A stretch of DNA of 64,000 nt from Triglochin maritima (GCA_963682175.1 OY821771.1:27672201-27736200); one strand, 5' to 3'; positions 23,408 to 34,806 are shown, counted from the first letter of the stretch. Notes: a model not told the origin generated them from the letters alone. Numbers and translations: made by a program.

Positions 23408-24348
23408 ATTACAGAATGGGTGTGGGGATGGGCCATACATTAACTGGAAGACCGCACGTGCTAGCGGTGGGTTTACTTAGGGATCCCTGATACATGTATG
23501 TATCATTAATGAAATGATTGACTGAATTGAAATGGGAACTAAGACACATGTTTGTTCTTTAGTTCATACTACTTATTGATTGTTATTCTTTTTTAAAATG
23601 GAAAATATAATGCAAGAATATGATGTAGATCATTATGTTTTGTCTATTGAAGCTCATATAGATGTGTGAACTATGATTCACTTTTAAATTCGAATTCTTT
23701 GAATTGTGGTACTTGATCATATTGGAATTGCCTTTTTGGAGCATTTATGCTCAAGTTCACTGTATTGTTAGACTTATACTTGCAAGAAAGTATGAACCAG
23801 AAATGTTACTCGTATGGTTTTGTCTTTGTTGAACATGCTATTTCTCTTGAACCATTAATGTATTGATTTATGTGTTTCGGCTTTGAGCTATATTGCTAAG
23901 GTCATTCTCATTTTTGGAAATTGGCTATTGGATTGCATTTATTGATTGAGTTTGACTACTAAATTGCTTGTTTAAGTTTGATCCATTGACATACAAGTTT
24001 TCCCAAACTCATAATGTGGTGAATTTATATTTTTGTAGGTAACCGTCTTGAAGGGGCGGTACAAGCATAATGGCATATAGTTGCATAGGTGGTGTTTACT
24101 TTTCTTTTATGTCTCTATGCACCTAGAATTTGATTGACAGTTATTATTGATTCTTTTAATACCTCTTGAATGTATTGATTTTCGGATTTGTACGTCGTGT
24201 ACATGTCTTATTCTTCAATCCTCAAACACACATACGTGTATTTGAATTAATGGAGCTCCTATTATCTTCTATTGTCTTCCAGTAACTATCTCCTTCTATA
24301 TTTTTTTTATATTTTCGTCTTCCGCTACTGTCCGGAAGGGACGTTACA
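23408..24348 (+). mobile_element. Right part of split gypsy LTR
   Basis: Continues the LTR begun at 20826 and ends ccggaagggacgttaca at 24348, the same kind of end as gggacgttaca at 40174. No primer site follows, so only the LTR is present. No coding motif is seen. Confidence 0.55.
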
Positions 24349-24512
24349 TATACATATTTCATTGCTTTTTGTAAACTTGAAATCTTCACCAAGGAAATGT
24401 CCTAACGAGAGAAAAATTGGAAGAGTAAACGTCCAAATGCCTGCATATTTGCTGTTAATTATTACATACTAGTCCCTAACTTGGTTACTCATATTATCCA
24501 AAATGACTAAGC

Positions 24513-24566
24513 TACTATTCGTCGCCGGACAACTACTTAAATCGCCCCAAAAATATCGTTTTGCCC
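24513..24566 (+). repeat. Left terminal inverted repeat of MULE
   Basis: Inverted match to 30340-30396; best block is acttaaatcgcc paired with gggcgatttaagt. Confidence 0.75.
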
Positions 24567-24659
24567 TTAACAAATAAATTAATACCCATTTCGTCCCGTG
24601 TCTTTAAACAAGGTGTTTCACTCAGTTTTACTCACATTCCTAGTACCAACACCACGAAA

Positions 24660-26700
24660 ATGTCTAGCGAAGCACCTGAATCTGGCGAGGTAACAACAAC
24701 GTGTTAGCTAGACACCTCCACCTTGGTGGAGGCGTGTTAGCCAGACGCCCGTTTTTTTTAAATTTTAAATTTTTTTGTTAATTTTTTTTCCAGGTTTCGT
24801 TGCAAGATTTCAGTGGTGATGTAGTAGATTACAGTGAGATTTTTGATAGTAAAGAAATATTTACAACAATCAAGGAAGCTTGTAAATGGGCGAAACAAGT
24901 TGCAATAGGAGCTGAATTTTTTTTGGTTATATCATCATACAAACCAAAAGTAGATAACCGGATGGATTGTTACCTGAGATGTGATCGCAAATGTGAAATG
25001 AGTTCTCGTGATACGAGTATTGCACTGCAAAAGAATACAATAAGAAAAGGTTGCAGTTGTCGTTTTTTGGTAAAAGTGGTGGAGCGACGAGATCGTGATG
25101 GATAAGTCGTTGTTTCTAGTAGCACCTATGGGCAACACAACCACGCACTTGCAGTTTATTCAGAGGGTCACCGACAGGTCAGCGAACTTAGTGCTGGGGC
25201 CAAGCAAATTGTTCGTGATATGACAGAGGCACAAGCAAGACCACGTAACATTTTGTTGGCGGTAAAAGAGAAATTCCCGGACGATAATCCCAATCAAAGA
25301 CGCATTTATAACTTCAGAGAGTACATGAGGAGGACGAAATCTGAAGACAGGAATCCCACGCAGCAGTTTCTCAGTTAGGCAGTGCAGCATAACTATTTGC
25401 ATTGGATTGTGGTAGATGAACAAACTAATGTCCTCACTCACACATTTTTGGCACATCCGACTTCAGTTCAGTTGTTGCGTACATACCCATTCGTAATCTG
25501 CATGGATTCGACGTATAAGACGAACAAGTACAAGATGCCTTTGTTTGAGATGGTTGGGGTTACTCCAACAAACATGAATTTCCTCGTCGGATATGCAATT
25601 TTGCAGGATGAGACTGAGTCTAGTTACCGGTGGGTGTTGGAGAGGTTGCGAGATCTGTTATTGGATATTGTTAGCCCGACTGCAATATTAATGGACTGGG
25701 AGTTTGGTCTGATGCGACCAGTGGTAGAGGTTTTTCCTGAGTCTGCTCATTTACTATGCACCTGACATATCAATCAAGACGTGTACAACTACGCATACCA
25801 CGTATTCGGCAAGGACAAACAGCTTGCAGAGAGTTTTAGGCGTGAAAAGTGGAGGAGAGTCATGCTTTCTGATTCACAGACGGATTATGATAGAGCAGTC
25901 CATAAATTTGTGTTGGTGCATAAGGAAAAAATTTGTGTTGAATTGGACGAATAAAGTTCTTCATTTCGGCAACACTACGAACTGCAGGGTGGAAAGTGCA
26001 CATTCGTCTCTGAAAGAGTGGATCACTACATCGACTGCTGCTCTCGACACTCTTTTTGACCGCGTGAACTCGGCTATTGAAATGCAGTTGACGAATATAC
26101 GAAACTTTCTTGAAGATTCGAGACGTCGAATTTTGGCAAACTACATAGGTCCTTTGTTTCAGCATATAAATGACCGAGTTTTGCATCGCTGCTTATCGTT
26201 ATTGACTCAGGAGTTGAAGAGAATGTAGGACTTAAGTGATGAAGTTGAATATCGTTGTGGGTGTGCTTTTCTGACATCACATGAGATTCCTTGTGCATGT
26301 ACCATGTACGTGTGATTTGCGTCAGGTGATGGAATTTATTTAGAGCAGATTCATCCATTCTGGAAAACACTTGTCATTGGAGGAGTCCAAATGTCAGAGT
26401 TTGTGAATCAGTCAACACAAGACGTCGAGCATTTTCGGAAGCTCGTTGATGAGATATCGGAGAGCGGCCCTGCAGTAATTCGTAGTGCCTCTCGTATTTT
26501 ATACAAACAGTTACACCCCGATCAGTCAAACTATGGAGAACCCGCATAAAATATTAAGGTATGTGGTCGACTTAGGGGAAAGTCGACACGTCACGACCCG
26601 AGTACCTTCAAGTATGCTGAGCAAGGTCGTGGTCGGCCTGGCAGTAGTGGGAGCAGGGGTCGTGGTCGGTCTTCCAATTCGTCTCGATCGTCCATGAACA
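24660..26700 (+). pseudogene. MULE transposase pseudogene
   Basis: Exon 1 is 30 bp (24660-24689, MSSEAPESGE). A good intron follows: donor gag|gtaac at 24690, acceptor ttccag at 24793. Exon 2 opens VSLQDFSGDVVDYSEI. A FAR1-like zinc-binding N-terminal region follows (CYLRCDRKCEM, KGCSCRFLVKV). The MULE catalytic core has CMDSTYKTNKYKMPLFEMVG and, later, ILMDWEFGLMRPVVEVFPES. HFGNTTNCRVESAHSSLKEW and a SWIM-type CGCAFLTSHEIPCAC follow. The tail is basic and Ser/Gly-rich (GRGRPGSSGSRGRGRSS). Stops occur at 25103, 25376, 25763 and 26226, with a frameshift near 25820-25930. Role if intact: DDE transposase for the element's ends. Confidence 0.87.
24715..24732. repeat. GC-rich hairpin in MULE intron 1
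   Basis: cctccaccttggtggagg is a perfect 8-bp stem with a 2-base loop, inside the first transposase intron and followed by a gacgcc motif. The derivative at 40430 has a cccccgtttggggg hairpin at the same place. Confidence 0.7.
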
Positions 26701-26826
26701 CGGGCACAGGATCAAGTATGACGATATCTTTGTTGTTATCTAATACATATCAGTAATCTAGATGGGGTTGAATATATTATTTCCTAATTTTGTTCTTTTA
26801 ATGAATTGTAATTTATCTATCTTACA

Positions 26827-27444
26827 ATGTCCGGACGGATTGACGTGGACAACTTCCCATATGTTGATAGACTGCCAGGAATCATTTTACCATTTTTGGA
26901 GTGGTGGAATGACGTACGTGCTGATGGCAACTATGGATTTCGATGTGTTGCCGATGTCTTCCATGGTGGTCAAGACAACTGGTCGTATGCTCGTCGTGCG
27001 ATTTCTAATGAGATAGGTGCACATCCTATTTATGAGAGTGTCTATTTCGGCAATGTGGTAGAGGCTCGTCAACGAATTGATTGGGGCGGGGGAGCTTGTG
27101 GCGAGGATCATTATATGGAGGTTTGGGTCGACTTGTTTCCTATTGCTAATTTTTACGAGTGTGCGGTCATGTATTTCTCAATGGGAAAGGATGGTTCGTT
27201 GTTCCCGTGTCTTACTGTGGAATCTTGGGAGAGTCCGTCTGTCATGCCGAGGCCTGTCAGAGAGTTGGTCATTGCTCATTTGGGGAGTTACAGACATTTT
27301 ATTCGTTTGGAATTAGCTGATGATTTCCTAGTACCTCCTATAGCGACCTTGTGGTATCAATTGCGAGATGAGAGTGTTGTTGGATGGGAGGATCAGTACG
27401 AAAGTAGGACGAAACATTGGAACCGGTTACATAGTACATATTGA
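26827..27444 (+). pseudogene. OTU-like cysteine protease of the MULE
   Basis: The frame is open for 205 codons from MSGRIDVDNFPYVDRL. Residues about 30-45 read NDVRADGNYGFRCVADVFHG. The OTU consensus here is DGNCGFR, so the catalytic Cys is Tyr, a single G-to-A change. The following QDNWSYARRAISNEI and the late HFIRLELADDFLVPPIA match OTU domains that accompany plant MULEs, though the catalytic His context is weak. It lies just downstream of the transposase on the same strand, so it may once have been a later exon or a separate gene. Role if active: deubiquitinase-type protease. This copy should be inactive. Confidence 0.78.
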
Positions 27445-27728
27445 TTGTAATTTGTAATGCATTTTTAATATATAATATATTGTGTATTTGTACTTATATC
27501 GTGTTGTTCTTTAACCAAATTTTAAATTTAAATATTATTTGATATCTAAAGAAATAAGTAGAATATATGTTCGTGAGAAATAAATATTAAAAATACGATA
27601 GTCAAAGGAATAAGTAGAAGATATTTTCGTAAGAAATAAATAATAAGAGTACACAGATAAGCATTAGCAAATACCAACAAATGTAGTAATAGTGCAACAT
27701 ATAATAAAACGATAGTAAGAGTGAGTGA

Positions 27729-29609
27729 CTACAACTCAGCATCCGAATCATGGTCCGAAATGCCCAACTGGCTGTTCCAATCGTCGATGAGGCGATCCCA
27801 ATCTGCACATGCAAGTCTCGTATCCTCAGTCGGCATCCTGTCTCTCTATCGCAAGAACGGTTGCGTACACCGTACCGCCCTACTCATCCACTATATGTAA
27901 CATAAAAATTAGCGTACATTTACAATAATAACAAAATATACATTACAATTACAAATAAAATTAGATAAACTTACCGCATCGGCACATGTCCTATCCAGTG
28001 GTCTCTCCCGTCTCGGAATGATACTGCGTACGATAAGTGGATGTGAGCACCTACCGAACCACTGCAAATAATCTGCATCACAAGTGGAGGGGTTGCGGCT
28101 ACGACTCAGATCATCCAGGTGAAGTCGTCCTACTCTTGGAAATGTCCTCCAAACAGATTCCGCGAACGAAACACTATGCCTGACGTCGTACGTCGTCGCA
28201 GTCACATACCGTACTGCATGCTCGGGCGTCAGAATGTCAACCGGGATCACCTGAACGTAACCTAACTGACGTAACACGCGATCAGGTAAATAAGGCTCCG
28301 TGATATCCCTATAACGAATAATGCCCATAAATGTAGTCATCGGCACAGCTACAGCAGGCTCAGGACCATACAGCAACCACTCCACCTAAACGTTGATACG
28401 TTAATAATAAAGTTAAAATTTAAATAAACGTGAATGATATATACATTATATACCTGCGATGCAGTCAACTGATCTAGCCGTCTACGAATGGAAAGAAGTC
28501 GACCCTCGCTCTTATCCTCGTCCCGGACAACCCACATACGTGAACGAGGATGACCACGCTCAATAATCTTCCGCTCCCAATGTGGGAGGAAAGCAGTAAA
28601 ATACTCATAGATCCAATCCTACAGCAGTGTAAGACAACCCGTAATCCCAGAACAATCAGCACGACTAGATATACCCAGCTGGTGATACAGATATGCCAAC
28701 GTCGCTGACCCCCATGAGTACAGACCAATGGTTTCTGGCTCCCTCGACTCCAATAGGTCGCGTGGTCTGACTCTGGAACCTCTCTTGTCGACAAACAAGA
28801 CGCAGCCTAGCAGTAAGAAGAGGTACCTGCGCAATGACCATAGGACCCTCACACAGGAATGTGCAGAATTTGAAAGATGTCATGCAACATGATCGTCATC
28901 TCTCTGAACGGCAAGTGGAAAGTGTTGGTGTCAGGCTGCCACCGCTCCACAAAAGCCGAAATCAACGGCATGTCAATGCAGGAAAACATGTTGTACGACA
29001 AGTGACCCAATCCATTGTCACTGACGGTCGCCGTCATATCATCAATCATCACTGAACGCCAAGCCTGCAATGTCGTATAGGCTCTGTGCCGATTATAGCA
29101 CTTCAAAACCTTCCGATCCTCGCCATCCCAGATGTGTCTGGCGATGTGGCCTCAAAAAATGGGAATGACGCTGCCATCTAGAGGACCACCAGGCATCATA
29201 TCCATGACGATACAAGACTCGTCCTCACCCCTCTTCCTCTTCTGAGCTCGAGCGTCTGCAGTGGATGAACTCGAATCACCGATCACAAACCGGCCACCTC
29301 TACCCTTCTTAATGACCCACTCAGCCGAAGGACTACAATCTCGCCCCCGTCCTCAACCGTACTAATGTATCAAATCATCCGGTGGCCCCAAGCCATACCG
29401 GCCCCCACCGTCACTATCGTCGTGACTCCTCAACTCATCTGAATCATCCTCGTCGTCGAAAGAATTCTCTGGTGTCTGACGACGACGTAAAAGATCTCTC
29501 TCTCTCCTAAGTGAAGTAGAAATACCACGTCTACGTGGATGACGAGGACCTGACTCGTCTGCTACACTACGTACCGCGCGTTAGGGAATTGATTTCCCTT
29601 TTCCTCCAT
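27729..29609 (-). pseudogene. Plant mobile domain (PMD) gene, decayed
   Basis: On minus the start at 29609 gives MEEKGNQFPN; a frameshift then leads to RHPRRRGISTSLRRE. The PMD motif region reads LISAFVERWQPDTNTFHLPF and then FREMTIMLHDIFQILHIPV. Next come GCVLFVDKRGSRVRPRDLLE and LYSWGSATLAYLYHQLG, with a stretch apparently deleted before them. A TAG replaces an expected Gln codon before DWIYEYFTAFLPHWERK. Introns with good GT/AG sites lie at 28386-28453 and 27891-27974. A TAG follows the last exon start, and the final stop is at 27729. PMD proteins are often carried by plant MULEs. The gene is convergent with the transposase and OTU genes. Confidence 0.8.
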
Positions 29610-29992
29610 GGTAACCCGATGAATATTAATTCAATTTTAAAAAAAATTATTAATGGATTTACTAAAATAATTAAACTAATTATTAACTTAATAATTGATT
29701 TATTTAGCAATTATCATAATTAATCAATACTTCCTTTACTAAAATCGTAAACAACTAATTATTAACATAATAATCAATTTATTTAGCTATTATCACAACT
29801 TTTAATCAACAATCCCTTACTAAAATAATTAAACTAATTATTAACTTAACAATCGATTTATTTAGTAATTATCACAATTTATAATCAATAAAGAATTTAC
29901 TAAACTAATTTAATTCATTATTAACATAATATTCAATTTATTTTAAATTTATCACAATTTATAATCAATTTAAATAAATTTAAAAAAAATCC

Positions 29993-30152
29993 GGGGCGTC
30001 TGCGGGAGACGCCCCAACGCTCGGGGAGGCGTCTGCCAGGGCTGCTTCCCCCCGACCCAACGATCGGGCAGCCGCGGGAACTGCCTCCCTAATGGGGGAG
30101 GCGGTTTCGACGGCCGCCCTCTCGTTGGGTCGGCGTCTCCCGCGGACGCCCC
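29993..30152. repeat. GC-rich island with nested inverted repeats near MULE right end
   Basis: The outer arms 29993-30013 and 30132-30152 are inverted copies (ggggcgtctgcgggagacgc against a reverse-complemented ggggcgtccgcgggagacgc). Inner arms cgacccaacga and tcgttgggtcg pair as well. The island is strongly GC-rich inside very AT-rich sequence. It sits upstream of the PMD start and near the right terminus. Confidence 0.8.
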
Positions 30153-30339
30153 ACCCAATTTTTTATTATAAATTAATTAAAATAAACAAGGCAATTTACT
30201 AGATTTGAGTAATTCGGGGCGTCCGCTGGTTCTTTTCCTGGCCTCCGAGACATTATATTTGGTGAAGAGAAGAGTAATATGAAGAGAAAGTTGTGTTAGA
30301 AGAGTGAAATGAAGAGTTATATAAGTATAAATGGTAGAA

Positions 30340-30396
30340 GGGCAAAATGGTAATCTGTACGGGCGATTTAAGTTGTTTTACGACGACGAATAACAG
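30340..30396 (-). repeat. Right terminal inverted repeat of MULE
   Basis: Inverted match to 24513-24566. Confidence 0.75.
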
Positions 30397-30412
30397 TTCA
30401 GTATTCTAAACA

Positions 30413-32152
30413 CAAGTGTATTTGATTTTAAAATGTGTAAATCATAGTTGTCTTCTAGACTTTTGACCTAAATGCACTTTGTGTGACTGTGTCCTTATTC
30501 TTTGGAAATAGCAATTCAACCCCTATCCTCTAAAAGCAGGCAAGTTGTCATCCTGTACTAATTTTTATCAAAGTTTTGGACAGTACTGTCCACAACTACA
30601 TCTACTACAACACGAGAACATGTTTTTTTTACGTTTCTTCCTTTAAGATTCATAATTCAACAAGTACTACTAAATTTCACTTTTTATGAAGATAAGTTAA
30701 CTGAAAGGCAATTTCATCCAAAAATTGTATAAGAACAAGTTGACAATTTGTTATTTGGAAATATGCACTTACATTTCTCACATAAAGTACAAATGTGAGG
30801 AGTGTAAGTACCTATTTTCCAAAAAACATATGTACAAAATGTATTCGAACCAAAGATTTGTTAGATGCGGGAAAAAGATGGGGCGGACCAGACCAAGCCA
30901 CCTTAGAAAGTCGCCATCCACCAGGAGCACATGGACCGCCGATCAGCGGTCCCAAACCGCCAATTGGCAGTTCAGAAGTCGCACCTGATGCGCGGTTTTG
31001 TCTCGCCTTGTTCTCCATACTGAGGGCTTTCTATTGCCATCATTAGAACCATACTTTGATTTACGCAATTGGTGGGCACGAATGAAAGAAGAAACTAACT
31101 ACTTAACACTCCAAAACGGAATTTGCATCAAATACTCATCTTTTCTTTCTTCTTTCTTTTTCTTTTTTTCACTCATTCTATGACTTGTTACAAATGGAGA
31201 ACTCTCGTGCTTATATAGACACTTACAATGACTCTTCAGCGTAGCTAAAACACAAACATAACATACACTACATAAAGATAATCATTCAAGATCATTACAA
31301 CCTCTACTTAAATTACACCATAAAATAAGGACGAAAATCATGGAGAAATGAAGAGACTCTTTGTCTCTTCCTTTCCTTCAACCTTTCATCTTCCAACTTG
31401 TTGACTCATCAACTCCTAGATGACACCCTCCATAGATGATGTGGCTAGTGACTAGAATGTCACCTAGGATTAAACTCAATTCTCAATAAGATTGAGGAGG
31501 AATCTTTATGTTTCTAAACATCTGACTTGTTTTGGTAAGAAAGAATCGGACTAAATATACTAGGAGATTTCAGTGTTCCGCCACATATTTGCTTTAATTA
31601 ATGAAAACTTCAAACACTTTAAGCTTTCCCCGAAAAATAGAACTTTAGTGAGTATTAAAGAGGCCGAAACTTTATGCAAGCACTGTACATACCGAGTTCC
31701 TTTTTGGGCCACGGGCACGAGTCATGACATTTGAATGAGCCACGTTCAGTTCATTAATTTCCAAAATCTTCACACAACGAATGAACTATAGACTAATTAT
31801 GATGAATTAGAAATAATGATAACATTAGGACTAAAACTTATTTTGAAATCAGTACATCATGACTCATACATGTTTTTCTTAAAGAAAATAAAGCAAATCA
31901 ATTTATTCCAAAACGTAACCATGAAGTCATGGTAGACAAACCAAACACGATCGAACTTTTACATAACTAACTGCCTCACTCTAACTAAATTCCCAATGGC
32001 GACCTACTTCACTAGAATGCGGTCTCCGATCTTAATTATTCGAAACACAACAAACCTAAAACTAAGATAAGACTAATCCTGCAAAGCTACATCTTGCAAC
32101 CAAACCACAACAACTTATCACCAAAAGTGATGTCTCACTTAGCTAAAATCCT
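30413..32152. other. Intergenic; possible minus-strand LTR relic
   Basis: Two adjacent near-palindromes, accgccgatcagcggtc and accgccaattggcag, lie at about 30936-30972. They recall the palindromes of the Asp-PBS family. A minus-strand TATA box lies at 31211. A CT-rich tract lies at 31138-31172. No coding motif is recognised; the remainder is AT-rich. The segment nearest 32152 should hold the 3' end of the cell-wall protein gene. Confidence 0.35.
31211..31218 (-). promoter_or_regulatory. TATA box on minus strand
   Basis: Minus reads GTCTATATAAGCACGAGAG, a strong TATA context. With the palindromes about 250 bp upstream it resembles the U3 layout of the Asp-PBS LTRs. No gene downstream is identified. 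Confidence 0.4.
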
Positions 32153-32476
32153 TCATGGCTTCACTTCTTCCTTGGTTGCTGAATGAGGCATAGGGACCTC
32201 GTACCCAGGGTTAGGCACAAAGGTGTCGTCTCCTCCGGGAATGTATCGTGCACGGCTCGCGGCTCCAATGCTTCCTCCTGGACTTCCACCACCAACTTGT
32301 GGAAGTCTAGGGTAATGCCCGGGCATCACCCGGCCGAGGCCCGGGATTAAGACGGTACCTTCGTGTGTGAGACAATCGGGTTTCTTCCTGTCGTCGGACT
32401 CCGGGATTCTACGGGCATTGGTTGCTACAATGAGGAAGGACACGAGAAATAGAGTTAGGAGGAGGGATTTGGCCAT
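32153..32476 (-). CDS. Putative secreted cell-wall protein, 107 aa
   Basis: The frame opens MAKSLLLTLFLVSFLIVATN, a clear signal peptide with predicted cleavage after ATNA. A proline- and glycine-rich mature part of about 85 residues follows. It contains GTVLIPGLGRVMPGH, a GGGSPGG stretch and PGGDDTFVPNPGYEVPMP. The PGGDDTFVPNPG motif near the C-terminus is typical of small plant proteins annotated as putative cell wall protein, whose biochemical role is not established. Length is normal for the family and the frame is uninterrupted. A TATA box lies about 110 bp upstream. It is intronless and the only gene here that looks intact and host-encoded. Its mature part has Cys only at KPDCLTHEG. Confidence 0.88.
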   Translation of the reverse strand: MAKSLLLTLFLVSFLIVATNARRIPESDDRKKPDCLTHEGTVLIPGLGRVMPGHYPRLPQVGGGSPGGSIGAASRARYIPGGDDTFVPNPGYEVPMPHSATKEEVKP

Positions 32477-32583
32477 TGGATCAATCCAAATAAGTTAACG
32501 TCTAGTAGTTATTAGATGCAACAAAAGGAGAATTGGAAGTGGTGTTTGTTGATGGTGATAGGAGTTTGGAAAAGGAAAGGTGG

Positions 32584-32591
32584 TATATATA
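32584..32591 (-). promoter_or_regulatory. TATA box of cell-wall protein gene
   Basis: TATATATA on minus, 108 bp upstream of the start codon at 32476. This leaves room for a 5' leader of about 75-80 bases. Confidence 0.7.
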
Positions 32592-33032
32592 GTGAGAAAT
32601 AGAAGGAAATACAATAATTGGAGGGTGGATTTTGAGAGAAGATCGTCTGCATTGGCGGTGATTAAATGGAAGAATCTGGTAGCCTAATTTATTTAACAAT
32701 AATGGTTCAAAAAGTTTGCTCCCTCATGTCATGGACAGATAACATACAGCGCAATAATCTACACTCAAAATGGTTGACACGTTGGGTAAGTAGATAACTT
32801 ATTGAAGCCATTGTGGGACTATTAAGTGGGTAGAATTATGAAAATTCCGTGGACAAAAGATCTAATTTACTTACTAATTATTTACTTCCGAAGTCTAGAT
32901 TCTCGATCATCTTCTAGTATGATAAATTCCCGTCGAATTATAAGAACATTGGGAAATAGGGAATGGTAATAAATGGAAATATATTCTATGGAGAGTGCGA
33001 TCTCCCCTCCCACCCATTCTAGATCCGCGGAT

Positions 33033-33300
33033 ACTTAAGTTCACCTAACATGGAGGCCATTAAAATGGAAATGTTGGTGGGACAGGCAAATATTATACTT
33101 ACTTTGTTTGAACTAGACCATCCTTGTTTAAAAAGCTAAGTATGTGTCAGTGACACGATCAGGAGAACAAATCATGCGTCTTAATTGCACATCTTATCTG
33201 CAATTCCGTACAATATTAGGTTAGTGTGTCGAACTTTTTATATCAAATAGGGGCATTGCTTTCACGAATCACCACAGGGCCATTGCTTTCACAAATATGG
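33033..33300. repeat. Dispersed repeat, copy 2
   Basis: Diverged copy of 1735-2000. Within it, a cattgctttcac block is itself repeated at about 33254 and 33282. This copy lies about 450 bp upstream of the cell-wall gene's TATA box. Confidence 0.5.
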
Positions 33301-33959
33301 CAGACTAAAGGTTTAAACCTCTGCTTTAAATAACGTATTATTCAATTTGATGTCCATTTCAAAATGTGTGGTTTGAAAACACATTTTTCAATGTGTTGGG
33401 CTAAATAATGCATTTTTAGGTAAAAGTAGTGTAAAACTATAGGTTCGCATTTGTGTTTGCCCGGAAAATGTGGATTTTCAAAAAAAAAAAAAACTTGCCG
33501 TTTGCAACTCCTAACCGTTGCAATTTACCCGTTGGAAGGAATCAATATGGTAAATTACCAACTAGTCCCTAGTTCTTTTGCTATTTATAACCAAGATATC
33601 ATGTCAACGCTCTATATCTCAAACTCTTTCTTCTTTCTTTCTTTCTTTCTTTCTTTTTGCTTTCTGCTCTTCACCTTCATATTCTCCCAAACATTTTTCA
33701 AACTATTATCACTCAAAGTGGATGATGAAACTCGTCGTAGAAATCGTCTTACGAGAGAAGATGAAGGCGTTTTGCTTACACACTTTGACACGTCGACACA
33801 CTTCGAATCCAAAGAAGGTTGTTACCAAAGGTGTAGTAGACGAGAGCTTCGTATCAAATTCAAAGAAGGTTGTTAAACGATTCTATCAAATTCCCGAATC
33901 CAAAGAAGGTTGTTACACACTTCGACACTTGGGGGTGCGTCATATAATGGAGAAATCCT
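33301..33959. other. No recognised gene; CT microsatellite
   Basis: A cttt-rich microsatellite lies at about 33628-33660. Three copies of a ccaaagaaggttgtta-like phrase lie between 33810 and 33915. Open frames here are repeat-driven. Confidence 0.4.
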
Positions 33960-34273
33960 TGAAAAGGCCATAACGAAAGCTTTCTACAGTAGTGAAGGTG
34001 TAGACGAGAGCTTCCTTTGGATCAACATATCTTTCAATTACTTGTTGAGGTATTACGAAATAATCGTCTTCTTTCTGATTCAAGAGGTGTCAGTTCGGAA
34101 GAGCAAATTGCAATGTTTCTATGTACTCTTGTGCATAATTCCAGCAATAAAGGTGTGCAAGAGAGGTTCCAACACAGTGGGGAAACTGTACATCGTCATT
34201 TTATCTGAGTTCTGAATGGTTATTAGCTTGTAAAGTATGTATTTGCAATTACCAACATCCGAGAGGTCTTCTC

Positions 34274-34806
34274 TAGGGCTGTCAGCGGGGCGGGGCGGGG
34301 CGGGTTTTCACCCAACCGCTACCCGCCCCGCCAAAGTTAAGCGGGTCGGCGGGGCGGGGCGGGGCGGGGTCAAAAAAAAAAACCGCTACCCGCCCCGCGT
34401 AAGGATGGACTAGGCTATGCGGGGCGGGTTGTCGGGTTTGGCGGGTTTAATTTTTTATTAAAGTTAAATACAAAAATAAATTTATTTTCTTTAACATTAT
34501 CTATTTTAATCAAAACTAAGTACAAAAATCAAGGAAAAAATCAATCAATGTATGTTTTTAAAGCTATATACAAAAAAATTAAAGCTAAATACAAACAAAA
34601 TCAAAACTAAATACAAAAAAAATCAAAAATATATATGGCTTATGCGGGTTGCGGGTTATGCGGGGCGGGTTGGGAGAAAACCGCAACCCGCCCCGCTTAT
34701 TATGCGGGTGGCGGGTTGGCGGGTAACAATTTTTTGTCCGCAACCCGCGTTAGGCGGGGCGGGGCGAGGCGGGTTGCGGGTAAATTTCTACCCATTTACA
34801 GCCCTA
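34274..34806. mobile_element. GC-rich non-autonomous hAT element, 533 bp
   Basis: The left end is TAGGGCTGTCAGCGGG; the right end is CCCATTTACAGCCCTA. They are imperfect inverted repeats. A perfect 8-bp duplication, GTCTTCTC, lies at 34266-34273 and 34807-34814. Both terminal regions are low-complexity gcggggcgggg and gcgggttgcggg; the middle is AT-rich. There is no coding capacity. It inserted into the PIF transposase. Confidence 0.88.

Larger units (their letters stand above)
24498..30412. mobile_element. Mutator-like element (MULE) with transposase, OTU and PMD genes
   Basis: The left end (24513-24566) reads attcgtcgccggacaactac, then cttaaatcgcc and gttttgccc. The right end (30340-30396) reads gggcaaaatggtaatctg, then gggcgatttaagttg and cgacgacgaataacag. 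These are inverted copies of each other. Similarity continues outward to about 24498 and 30412. I could not fix a 9-bp target duplication. Inside are a MULE transposase and an OTU-like protease on plus and a convergent plant-mobile-domain gene on minus, all decayed. A deletion derivative of the same family lies at 40430-41590. Confidence 0.8.

Noticed and set aside
33451..33973. Two overlapping plus-strand frames with poly-Phe/Ser
   Set aside because: They span the cttt microsatellite; the protein pattern is repeat-driven.
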